A stretch of 64,000 nucleotides of DNA from Hymenopus coronatus. Lineage: Eukaryota > Arthropoda > Insecta > Mantodea > Hymenopodidae. The notes below the pieces were generated by a model. The model had not been told where the DNA came from, searched no databases, and saw only the letters and a program-made list of their open reading frames with translations. Where the stretch lies: NCBI GenBank assembly GCA_030762935.1, contig CM060895.1, forward strand, positions 32,540,501-32,604,500. The letters are read 5' to 3'. Shown here one piece after another: positions 1 to 10,557 of this stretch (position 1 is the stretch's first letter; each line of letters begins with the position of its first letter). A program made the position numbers and the translations under genes.

Positions 1-1340
1 GGTAGCAGTCTACACTCTAGCTGCAATTCTGAGATAGGATGACATACAACACTCGACTTCAATTCGGTTTCTTTGCACTACAGCCTGACCCAAAACGAAC
101 GTCAGCCAGTTATAGCTACAAAAATATAAATTTTCCACTTATTTCTCCCCTGCTTCTTTTTTATTTTCTCTATCATATACACTGTATGATACAAAGTAGG
201 TAGAGAAGGTGGCTTATGCATTCCATCCTAAATTTTAATCAGTATTATACATATTTTGAGGTCCCTGAAGACAAGAAAGCATTGTTAGTATAAGTGTGTG
301 CCAGTGAATAGTGTAGAGTAGGAATCACCCCTACACTGCGCATACTAGGGGCAGTAGTTTCAGAGGTAGAGCTGTTCCCGCCTGCAAGAGGGAAGCGAGT
401 GGTCTCAGAGTTTAAGGTGTAGGAGGATGTACACTTGGGTAGAAAGTTCAGGAGATATAAATACGCAAGAGTGAGAGGAGGCACAGAGCTTTTAGGTGTG
501 GTTATGGGTGACATTACCGTGGCAAGCAGACCTGACTACTCAGGTATGCCTGCGCGACCAAGACATTCCGTAGGGCATTCCATTAGGCCGGTACCTATTT
601 TATACACCGCCCCCTTGCAAACAAGGATGGAAGTGAATACGCCACCTACGCACGTCATTCTTTGAGAGGAAGATTACCGAAAACCTCGGTGGGTGTGACC
701 TTTACCAACTTGGGTGTACTAATTTTCTGATTAGTGCCGAAGGACATTAAGAAGTGTAACAAACCCAACCAGACGTACCCAATCTCCCACGGCTATCGGA
801 GCACTGCCACGTCGAGTCTAACCCAATGCGAACACTCCCTTCTGGGAGGGGCTTGGTGTTCGGTGCAACTACTTCTAGTTACGTCAGAAGTTTCACATTT
901 GTAATCTTGCTTTTATATCTCCATTACAAACTCTTGAGGATTCCAATAATACCGGGTGCTCAGGGTCCGCAGCACTCGCACCGGAGCAACTGAAGAGGTC
1001 TGAACCTTTCCCCTAGGGGTGAGAGATCCCAAGGGTTACCACACTCCTTTCAACTCACCCGGTACATCATATGTCTTGCAATTTACACTTTTAAATAAAA
1101 CTACGCTCGTCGGCCTGTACGTCTGAGAACGTCAGTATAGGCTCTTTTGACCTAGTTATTCGAATTTTTATAATAAAACCAATACTTATGCCAGCATTGC
1201 TTTAGGAGGACACAGTTATGTCAGCATTTCAACATCATGTTACAATATCGATTGCTGTAGCTGGTGTAACATTATCTTTTGCTAAATAAAATAATATTTA
1301 CTCAATCATCAGGTACCTTGCAGTAGCTTAGCTCAAAAAA
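1..1340. other. Unassigned, moderately GC-rich sequence; possible decayed retroelement
   Basis: Composition is clearly less AT-rich than the flanking repeats. The only open frame (435-665, plus strand, 76 codons) is basic and shows no family motif I recognise. From about 757 (TGTAACAAACCC) there is LTR-like sequence with AATAAA boxes near 1095 and 1170, but I cannot find a second LTR, a primer-binding site or a polypurine tract, so an LTR assignment is not supported. No host exon can be defended here. Confidence 0.3.
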
Positions 1341-2151
1341 TATGATGTGTTCCATTCACATGACTTTCTCTATATCACTATAACAAATTATTCTATTTAC
1401 TTCATTTAATGGAGCAAAAATTAGCAGAAATAGTCTTATTACTTGCTTCCTTGTTAGTTGAAGCGAATTAAGGGGGTACCATAGGTTAAAGTGATAGTCA
1501 AAAGCTGGTTGCTCTGCGACTGAAGTTCCTTTGTATGTATGGGCACGAGTTCACAAAGTCCTGTATGAGATAATTATTAGTATTTATAGCTGAAAAAAAA
1601 CAAGGAATATCTCAAAAACAATCAACTTCACGAAAAAAATGTATATGACATAAATTGTGTATTTTAAGGTACTCTACATTTTTTGTGTGGTACGTTTTTG
1701 TCTCTCTCTCTTACGGTTTAGCACTTAAATTCCGTAAAATTCACTCAGAATAAAGTAGTCTTCAGAGGCTATTCCCTGAAAATTCAAAATATACATTTTA
1801 TTTGCCATGTAAATATCTTTAATATACGATATTTTTATCAAAATCGTTAGAGCCATGTAAAGGGTAGTTCGGGGTGGGGGGATTTTTCTCAAAATCTTCG
1901 TGTCGCATTCCTGGAAGATACTAAACTTAAATACCAAGTTTGGTATTCAACTTTTGGTTTTTGAATTATCGTGTTCACAGACACACGGACACACGGGCAC
2001 ATGGAGACACACACACAGATGGACCTTTTTCCGAAAATACCTTTTTTTTTGGATACAGGGGATCCTAAAACATATATTTCCGTTGAAATCTCGGTATCGA
2101 ATTTTTGGTGGAATGCAATACACTATATACATAGCACGTATAGAGAAAGTA
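1341..2151 (+). mobile_element. HCE copy 1 (subfamily A, nearly complete)
   Basis: Starts TATGATGTGTTCCATTCACA and ends AGCACGTATAGAGAAAGTAA, with A runs outside both ends. Compared with other copies it lacks about 45 bp near 1852, where GAGCCAT joins directly to the GTAAAGGGTAG block. That deletion fuses two reading frames on the complementary strand (1725-1937). The CACGGACACA tract lies just before the 3' hairpin. No transposase is encoded. Confidence 0.85.
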
Positions 2152-2169
2152 AAAAATTCACTAATAAAC

Positions 2170-2700
2170 AGCGTTTTAAGAAGCTTTCCGCCTCCCACTC
2201 CGAACTAACCTTTATATGGAAACATGTTCGAAAACTTGGATTTTCTTAAAAATAAAAGAACTTCTCTAGAATAAAATGTTCTTAGAACTACAAAAACATA
2301 TGATTAGATAATAGTATAATTCTCAAGTTTAAATACTACATTTTTAAGATATTTTCATAATAAATAAAGCGTCTAGTTCGAATTTTCTTGGAATGGCCTT
2401 TGAAGTCCTCTTCAGTTTTGTTGACTTTTGGAAAACTGGTAAACCGTAAGAGATAGATAAAGTCTATGCACGAAAATGTACTTCTTCTTAAAGCACACAA
2501 TTTGTATCCGATACATTTTCCTTCTTTTCTTTTTTTCATTTCTTTGTGAAATTGAAATTCTTATGGTTTTCTCAAATGGAGCGTCATCAGCCTTTTTTTC
2601 TTTAAATTTCTTTTTTATTTTCTGAGCATGCAAAAAGATACGAAAGTTCAATGGCCTCACATAGCAATCGATTTTGAAAGGTTAGAACTATCCCTGTAGC
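2170..2700 (-). mobile_element. HCE copy 2, old and 3'-truncated
   Basis: Strongly diverged copy lying almost directly after copy 1. Recognisable blocks in order on the window strand are CTTTATATGGAAACATGTTC, AACTGGTAAACCGTAAGAGA and CACATAGCAATC. The CA tract and terminal hairpin are missing. The divergence suggests an older insertion than its neighbour. Confidence 0.6.
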
Positions 2701-3499
2701 TTAGTGTATTTCATCATTTCTGTTGTCGTATATACAAAGACAGAAGTATAAAGTCAATTTCTCGCCATGTTTATCTGTATTAGTAAATAGAAAAATAAGC
2801 TTTAATAGGAATATTTTGTTGCAGAATAAGCACAGAAAGTTATGTGAATGTGAAATTAAAAATTTTTACTTCATGTATACAATAGGTAAATCCGAATTCA
2901 CTCTGTTTTTCCCTTGAAGTTTAGTTCACAGGCATTTTAGGGAAGAAATAGTCTTCCATTCTGTTTAATTTATTCTTTATTACATAGTCGAAAGAAATGT
3001 AAGTAAACGAATTGAAATATACATTATTAGAAATGTGCAGTATTTTTCAGAACGTGATGACCCTGTCCCACACTTCCAAAGTTTGCGGTTAGAGGTTTCG
3101 CGGTTGGAAACCAAACCTCCCTGTTGCAAAGTCTTCCACTTCCTGGTCCCTTAACTAAGGTGTGATTCTCGAATTGCAAGCAGTGTCTCCAGGAAACAGA
3201 TTTTACTACGTTGTCTCTCGCCCCTAGTACAGGTTTGTCTTTTGTTTGCTAATGGTTATTGCCCAATGGTAGGGGCAGTGGTCCAGTTTAAGGGCCATCA
3301 TATTTTGGAGAAAACTACACTACACGTTAAACTGAGAGACTCGCAATTGGGGATCCTAAAATCATTCCCATGACTTAAGGTTTTTCGTGGTTTTCCTGGT
3401 CGGTAGGCGAACATTTTCTCTAGTAGGTATGAAACATTCTAATCTAATGCGTGCTATCCTAGTTTAGTCTTATGTTAATTTATTTTATTTATTTATTTT
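2701..3499. other. No recognisable feature
   Basis: AT-rich to about 3050, then a GC-richer patch (3055-3400). No coding motif, tRNA-like head or HCE block was found. It ends in the T-rich run that forms the tail of the next SINE. Confidence 0.4.
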
Positions 3500-3738
3500 T
3501 TGTTTCTCAACGTCCTTTAACCTAGTTGGTCATATCGGACAATGAATGAAATTGGTGAAATGATGTTCAAATGATTTCGGGATCCATAGAGCTTAAAGTT
3601 TCTCGACATTCGTCTACTCAGGATAAGGGAAACCCCCACCAAAAAAATACCATCCGAGCAACTCACCCAAAGCGAGATTCGAACTCACGACCTTTCGAAT
3701 GTGAAGCATACACGCTACCACCACACTACCCAGGCGGG
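3500..3738 (-). repeat. tRNA-derived SINE, family S3
   Basis: Read on the minus strand: a tRNA-like head (GTAGTGTGGTGGTAGCG as A box, GGTCGTGAGTTCGAATCTCG as B box), then a body ending TTAAAGGACGTTGAGAAACA and an A-rich tail (T run at 3480-3500 on the window strand). A second, head-truncated member lies at 32679-32909 with the same body (CGACATTCGTC, GGTCATATCGGAC). Confidence 0.75.
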
Positions 3739-3966
3739 CTTATTTTACTTTTGTTTTTCACAATCTCATATACAAGCTAAATATGGAAAGAGAGAACGAA
3801 AATGAAAATTTTAATGTGCTCCATTCCCATAACTTATTCTGTAACAGACTATTCTTACAAAAGGTTATTGTTTTACCTAAATCATGTTATTTGAGATAAA
3901 CGTTACCAGAATTGGAGTTATTACTTGCTTTCTTGAAGTGCTTAATTATAACGTTTGAAAAAAATC

Positions 3967-4857
3967 TGATGTGTTACACTCACATGCCTTTCTCTAGCCG
4001 TTCTACAAACTTCTTACATAAGATTATTCTTCTTTCTGCACCTTGTTAATCGAGGTATTCAGCACAATGTTCTTATTACTTAGTTCCTTATAAGTGGGAA
4101 GAAAATAAGGGAATACACTTGGCTAAATCGATAGTCAAATGTTTTAAAATCTGTCGTTATGCGATTGTCATTACAAATCGCTTCTTTTCTTGGCCAGGAG
4201 TAGAACAAAAGAAAAACGGACACTCCCGTCTGAGAAAAGTATAAGTACTTCACAACAGAAACTAATTACAATGAATACCTCGAAAACGGTAAGATCCACG
4301 AGAAAAATGTAAATGACATAACTTGTGTATTTTAACAATACCTAAATGTTTTATAGAGTAAGTTTTTTTCTATCTCTTACGGTTTGTTAGTTATGCCAAA
4401 TTAAGCAAAATCCATCCAGAATAAACAGGTCTTTAGAAGCTATTCCCAGAAAATTCAAGATATACATTTTATTTGCCAGGTAAATATCTTTAATATATGA
4501 TATTTCAATCAAAATTGTTAGAGCCATTTTTAAGGAAATAACATTTTTCGAAAAAAGTTCCATGTAAAGGGTAGTTTGGGGTGGGGGATACTTCTCAAAA
4601 TCTTCGTGTCGCATCCCTGGAAGATACTGAACTCAAATACCCAGTTTGGTATTTTAGCTACTTTTCGTTTTTGAGTTATCGTGTTCACAGACACACGGAC
4701 ACACACACGGACCTTTTTTCTGAAAATGCTTTTTTTGGATTTAGGAGGTCCTAAAACATTTATTTCCGGTGAAATCTCGACATCGATTTTTTTGGTGGAA
4801 TGCAATACTTCTCTATCCCTATGTACATTGTACATACCGGGCTAGAGAAAGTAAAAA
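3967..4857 (+). mobile_element. HCE copy 3 (subfamily B, complete)
   Basis: Begins TCTGATGTGTTACACTCACA and ends GGGCTAGAGAAAGTAA. Subfamily B is marked by TTGGCCAGGAGTAGAAC in the first third and by a 3' hairpin with CCC/GGG arms (ATCCCTATGTACA..TACCGGGCTAG) in place of the TATAC/GTATA arms of subfamily A. The CACACGGACACACACACGG tract is present before the hairpin. Confidence 0.88.
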
Positions 4858-5270
4858 TATCCGTCCCTATCCCTAGCCAGAGTTATCATTTATTATCCTT
4901 TCTTTAGCAAACCCTATGTGTACCTCCGATAAAATGCACAGCATTGTGAATTCACCTTAAATACATGACCCGCGAACTCTTTAAAGAACATTTACTCGTC
5001 TATACGCCGAGGGACACATAAAATGGCTGTGAAACTCCTGCAAAAGCAAGACGTAACAATGAAGAATCCTTAATTTGGCCAGCGCTTGGGAAGACGAACA
5101 ACCCGCTAAACTTTGCAGTTACAAAGACTTTGTGAAACGCCTGCTACTTGAATTAATAGCCCGTGTTAAGTTTCTGGTAGTTCGTTCTGTACCTTGATGT
5201 CGCCTAGCTTACAAAGCGCCTCATTCCTTCTTTTCTGCTGGCACAGTTCTTGCTGATCTGTCTATTACTG
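4858..5270. other. No recognisable feature
   Basis: Ordinary single-copy-looking sequence between an HCE and the long microsatellite. No ORF, SINE head or HCE block was recognised. Confidence 0.4.
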
Positions 5271-6910
5271 CAACGTGTGTGTGTGTGTATGTGTATGTAT
5301 GTGTGTATGTGTACGTGTATGTATGTATGTGTGTATGTGTATGTGTTTGTGTGTATATGTCTGAATAGGTATGTGTGTATATGTGTGTGTATATGTATGT
5401 ATGTGTAATGTGTATGTGTATGTATGTGTGTATGTGTACGTGTATGTATGTATGTGTGTATGTGTATGTGTTTGTGTGTATATGTCTGAATAGGTATGTG
5501 TGTATATGTATGTATGTGTAATGTGTATGTGTATATATGTGTGTATGTGTATGTATGTGTGTATGTGTATGAATGTGAATGTGTGTAGGTGTATGTATGT
5601 GTAATGTGTATGTGTATGTATGTGTGTATGTATATGTGTGTATGTGTGTACGTGTGTGTATGTGTGTATGAGTGTATGTGTATGTGTGTATGTGTGTACG
5701 TATGTGTATATGTGCGTATGTGTGTGTATGTGTGTATGCGTTTAGTGTGTATGTGTGTATGTGTGTACGTATGTGTATGTGTATATGTGTGTATGTGTGT
5801 ACGTGTGTACGTGTGTGTATGTGTGTACGTGTGTATGTGTGTATGAGTGTATGTGTGTATGTGTTTGTATTTGTGGATGTGTGTACGTATGTGTATGTGT
5901 ATATGTGTGTACGTGTGTGTATGTGTATATGCGTTTAGTGTGTATGTGTGTATGTGTGTATGAGTGTATGTGTGTATGTTTATGTGTGTATGTATGTGTG
6001 TATGTGTGTGCTAATTTGTGTGTCTGTGTGTATGTGTATGTATGTGTGAATGTGAATATGTATGTGTATGAGTATGAATGTGTGTATGTGTATGTTAATT
6101 TGTGTGTATGTGTGTCTGTGTGTATGTGGGTATGTATGTGTATATGTGTGTATGTATGTGTGTATGTATGTGTGTATGTATGTGTGTATGTATGTCTGTA
6201 TGTATGTGTATATGTGTATGTATGTGTGTATGTGAGTATGTATGTGTGTATGTATGTGTGTATGTGTGTATGTATGTGTGTATGTGTGTATGTATGTGTG
6301 TGTATGTATGTGTATGTATGTGTGGGTATGTGTGTATGTATGTGTATGTATGTGTGTTTGTATGTGTGTTTGTGTATGTATTTGTGTATGTATGTGTGTC
6401 TGTGTATGTATGTGTATATGTATGTGTGTGTGTATGTGTATGTATGTGTGTCTGTGTATATATGTGTGTATGTATGTATGTGTGTTTGTGTATGTATGTG
6501 TGTATGTATGTGTGTTTGTGTATGTATGTGTGTATGAATGTATGTGTGTATGTATGTGTGTTTGTGTATGTATGTGTGTATGTATGTGTGTTTGTGTATG
6601 TATGTGTGTTTGTATGTGTATGTATGTGTGTCTGTGTATGTATGTATGTGTGTATGTATGTATGTGTGTTTTTGTATGTATGTGTGTGTATGTATGTGTG
6701 TATGTATGTGTGTCTGTGTATGTATGTATGTGTGTATGTATGTATGTGTGTATGTATGTATGTGTGTTTGTATGTGTGTATGTATGTGTGTATGTATGTG
6801 TGTATGTGTGTGTATGTGTGTATGTATGTGTGTTTGTATGTGTGTGTATGTATGTGTGTATGAGTATGTATGTGTGTATGTGTGTGTTAATTTGTGTGTG
6901 TGGGCTTCTT
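5271..6910. repeat. 1.6 kb TATG/TG microsatellite
   Basis: Almost uninterrupted TGTATG, TATGTG and TGTG units with sparse variants (TTTG, TCTG, TACG, AATG, and TTAATTTG patches near 6011, 6094 and 6888). Higher-order repeats occur: a block of about 150 bp around 5295 recurs near 5420. All long open frames in it, on both strands, are alternating Cys-Val-Tyr-Met or His-Thr artefacts of the repeat and are not genes. Confidence 0.97.
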
Positions 6911-7002
6911 ACCAGCTGTATGTCTAACATAGTTTTAAAACTATGTATAAACTGCACAAATCAACATATAAAGTGCCTTCAATTAGTCCTGAGAAAAAGA
7001 AA

Positions 7003-7705
7003 TCTCATGTGTTACACTCACATGACTTTCTCCAGCCACTCTACACATTAACTTCTTACAAAAGATTATTCTTCTTTCTACACAAGCTAATCGAGATAAA
7101 CATTCGCAGAGTGTTCTTATTCCTAGTTCCTTATAAGTAGAAGAAAGCTAAAGGAATGTGCTATGCTAAAGTGGTAGTCAAATGTTTTAAAAGCTGTCGT
7201 TATGCAATTGCCATTACAAACTGCTTCTTTGCTTGGCCAGGAGTAGAACAAAATAATTGGAACTAATGACAAGCAATAACTAGTAAATCGTAAGAGATAG
7301 ACAAAAACTTGCTGTACCAAAAATGTAGGCCTTGTTAAAACACACAATTTACGTCATTTACACTTTTTTCGTGGGGCTTACCGTTTTCGAGGTATTCGTT
7401 GTTATTAGTTTCAGTTGTGAAGTACTTATACTTTTCTCAGACGGCAGTGTTCGTTATTCTTTTGTTATACTCCTGGACAAGGAAAGAAGCGATTTGTAAT
7501 GACAATCGCATAACGACAGCTTTTAAAACATTTGTCTATTGATTTAGCCTAATGTATTCCCTTATTTTCTTCCTACTTATAAGGAACTAAGTAATAAGAA
7601 CATTGTGCTGAATACCTCGATTAACAAGGTGCAGAAAGAAGAATAATCTTATGTAAGAAGTTTGTAGAACGACTAGAGAAAGTCATGTGAATGTAACACA
7701 TCAGG
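7003..7705. mobile_element. HCE copy 4: fold-back pair of subfamily B 5' halves
   Basis: 7003-7275 reads as the 5' third of a subfamily B element in plus orientation. It switches directly into a minus-orientation fragment (about 7276-7705) that ends in the same 5' terminus (AGAAAGTCATGTGAATGTAA). The two 5' ends therefore face outward around a central piece, giving an inverted repeat of roughly 250 bp per arm. Both 3' hairpins are absent. Confidence 0.8.
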
Positions 7706-8153
7706 TTTTTTCATAATAAGAAATACTAGGTGTATGTACGAGTTAACAAATGTGAAGTTTGGAACCTAATATTAGAATATCAACGTTTTGCTGGCATAGC
7801 TGTCATACATTAACGTGCACACAAAGATAAAACAAATTTAACACAACAAATGCAATTATAGCGTAGCACGCTGAATAACAGCGTACTTACTTCAAAACAG
7901 AAGTTTGTTTTTATTACATCAGGATACACCACGCTTGTCACAATTTCAGTTAAAATAAGTACAAACACCGCGTTGTGAAATAGACACAACCTGTATGAAT
8001 ATTGGCAATAACTGGTACTTCGTCTGAGAGCGGCAACTCAAACGGTGGATATTTCAGGAAAAATGTCACCTGCGAAAACAATAATTGATGTGCCATAATA
8101 TAGCACAAAAAGCTACAATATTACGTGTTGAAACTGCATCAGAATAAAAACAA
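7706..8153. other. No recognisable feature
   Basis: AT-rich sequence without HCE blocks, SINE heads or convincing ORFs. Confidence 0.4.
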
Positions 8154-9377
8154 TCTGATGTGGTCCATTCACATGGCTTTCTCTATATCTCTGTAAATTA
8201 TTATTGTTAATAAGCTTATCTTTTATTTATTTCATGCTAATCGAGATAATTAGCAGAAATAGTCTTACTTCTTGCTTTATTGTAAGTAGAAGCGAAATAA
8301 GGGAGTGCCATAGGTTAAAGTGAAAGCCAAAAGCTGGTTGCTATGTGACTGATGTTCCTTTGTTTGTATGGACAGGAGTTGACAAATTCCTGAATGAGAA
8401 AAGTATAAGTTTTTCAAAACTGAAACCAAGAAAAAGAAAAATCTCAAAAACGATCAACTCCACGAAAAATAGTATATAACATAAATTGTGTGTTTTAACG
8501 TGATCTACATTTTTTGTGGGTTAAGTTTTTATACATCTCTTACGGTTTAGTAGTTATGAAAAATTCATCCAGAATAAAGTAGTCTTCAGAGGCTATTCCC
8601 AGGCAATTCAAAATATACATTTTATTTGTCAGGTAAATAACTTTAATATATGATGTTTTATTCAAAAACGTTAGAGCCATTTTTTAAAAAATAAAAATTT
8701 TCGAAAAAAGTACCATGTAAAGGGTAGTTTGGGGTGGGGGAATTTTTCTCAAAATCTTCCTGTCGCATCCCTGGAAGATACTAAACTTAAATACCAAGTT
8801 TGGTATTTTACTGACTTTACGTTTTTGAGTGGTCGTCTCCTTAGCGCGGTGGTAGCGCAGCTGCCTACCAAGCGGGAGACCTGGGTTCGATCCCCAGTAC
8901 CGGCGTGGGGATTTTCCCCCGCTGGGAGACCTGGACCGGGGTGCACTCAGCCTCGTGAGGTCCCTGGGGGGCCAATTGAGGAGCTACTTGATGGAGAAGT
9001 AGCGGCTCCAGGTCGTGAGGACCGCATTAACCGGCCGGGAGGGGCTCGAGGCGCTGACCACGTCTCACCCTCCAATACTGCACCCCATCCATGACGTCTG
9101 TAGTGGACCGAGATGGGGGACGCAGCGGCCGGGCGGTAGGCCAAGGCTCCCCGTGAGCTGTCGTGCCATGGAGCTATACGTTTTTGAGTTATCGTGTTCA
9201 CAGATACACGGACACACTGACACACGGACACACACACGGACCTTTTTCTGAAAATACTTTTTTGGATTCAGGGGACCCTAAAACATATATTTCTGGTGAA
9301 ACCTCGGTATCGAAATTTTTGGTGGAGTGCAATACATTCTCTATACACTATGTACATAGTGAGTATAGAGAAAGTAA
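8154..9377 (+). mobile_element. HCE copy 5 (subfamily A) split by an S1 SINE
   Basis: Complete element, TCTGATG..GTATAGAGAAAGTAA, interrupted at 8831-9177. Without that insert it is about 0.88 kb. The 3' tract reads CACGGACACACTGACACACG, a short tandem of 8-10 bp units found in several copies, and is followed by a full hairpin (CTATACACTATGTACATAGTGAGTATAG in total, over about 9341-9370). Confidence 0.88.
8831..9177 (+). repeat. tRNA-derived SINE, family S1, full length
   Basis: The head carries A and B boxes (TTAGCGCGGTGGTAGCGCAG; GGTTCGATCCCC). The GC-rich body contains CCAATTGAGGAGCTACTTGA and GCGGCCGGGCGGTAGGCC and ends TGTCGTGCCATGGAG. A 12 bp target-site duplication, ACGTTTTTGAGT (8819-8830 and 9178-9189), proves that it inserted into the HCE. 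Confidence 0.92.
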
Positions 9378-9430
9378 TAAGCTGGCAAAACTGTGCAAAT
9401 TAGCCTAAAACTGACTATCCAAATATGGAA

Positions 9431-10278
9431 TTACTTTCTCAACACGCACTATGTACATAGTGTATAGAGAAGGTGTTGCACTCCACCCAAAAATTCGATA
9501 CCGAGATTTCAGCGGAAATATATCATTTTATGATCCCTTATAGCCTAAAAAAAAGCATTTTCACAAAAAGATCCGTGTGTGCGTGTGTGTGTGTGTTTCT
9601 GTGTCCATGTGTCTGTGTGTCCTTGAGTCTATAAACACGATAACTCTAAAACACCAACTTGGTATTTAAGTTTAGTATCTTCCACGAAGATTTTGAAAAA
9701 AAAAAAATTCCCCCACCCTAAACTACCCTTTACATGGAAAATTTTGATTTTCTTAAAAATAGCTCTAAGGATTTTGATTAAAATATCGTAAATTAAAGAT
9801 ATTAACCTGACAGATAAAATTTATATATCGAATTTTCTGCGAATAGCCTCTTAAAACTACTTTATTCCGGATCAATTGTACGGAATTTTGCATAACCGTA
9901 AGAGAGGAACAAAAAATTACCACACAAAAGATGTAGAGTACGTTAAAACAGACAATTTATGCAATATACATTTTTTTCGTGGAGTTGATCGTTTTTAAGA
10001 TATTTCTTCTTTTTAGTTTCAGCTCTGTAAATCATACAGGAATTTGTCAACTCCTGTCCATACAAACAAAGGAACATCAGTCACATAGCAACCAGCTTTT
10101 GCCTATCACTTTAACCTATGCTACTCCCTTATTTCGCTTCTACATACAAGGAAACAAGTAATAAGACTGTTTCGGCTATTTTTTTCTCAATTAGCATGAA
10201 GTAAATAGAGGCATAAGCTTTTTAACAATAATTTGTAGCAGAGATGTAGAAAAAGTTATGTGAATGGAACACTACAGA
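9431..10278 (-). mobile_element. HCE copy 6 (subfamily A, complete)
   Basis: Faces copy 5 tail-to-tail, the two terminal hairpins being only about 53 bp apart. On the window strand it opens TTACTTTCTCAACACGCACT and closes GTTATGTGAATGGAACAC. The complementary reading frame at 9979-10161 (60 codons, hydrophobic start, end ..TPLFRFYIQGNK) recurs in other copies. Confidence 0.88.
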
Positions 10279-10557
10279 TTTTTTGTTTGTTTTGAAAATA
10301 ACATTATGGAATTTATATTTAAAGTATCTTGCAGCTTTGCCTGCACTCATATTGGTTGACACTAGAGTATTGCTTTGTGTTATTTAAAACTACGTCATTG
10401 AACTCTTAGAATCTTCAAGTTTCGGTCAGGTTTTCAAGTTTTCTTGCTTTGATACTACTTATCACAACTTATTTTTGATAACTGAAAAAACATACCTGGA
10501 GGATTACTATTTTATTTTAGAAAACGGTAAAGATATGTTATGGTTGCATCATAAATA
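10279..10557. other. No recognisable feature
   Basis: Short AT-rich spacer between an HCE and the mariner relic. Confidence 0.35.

Noticed and set aside
5589..7051. Long open frames (up to 325 codons) rich in Cys-Val-Tyr-Met or His-Thr
   Set aside because: They are pure translations of the TATG/TG microsatellite in several frames and on both strands; there is no protein signature.
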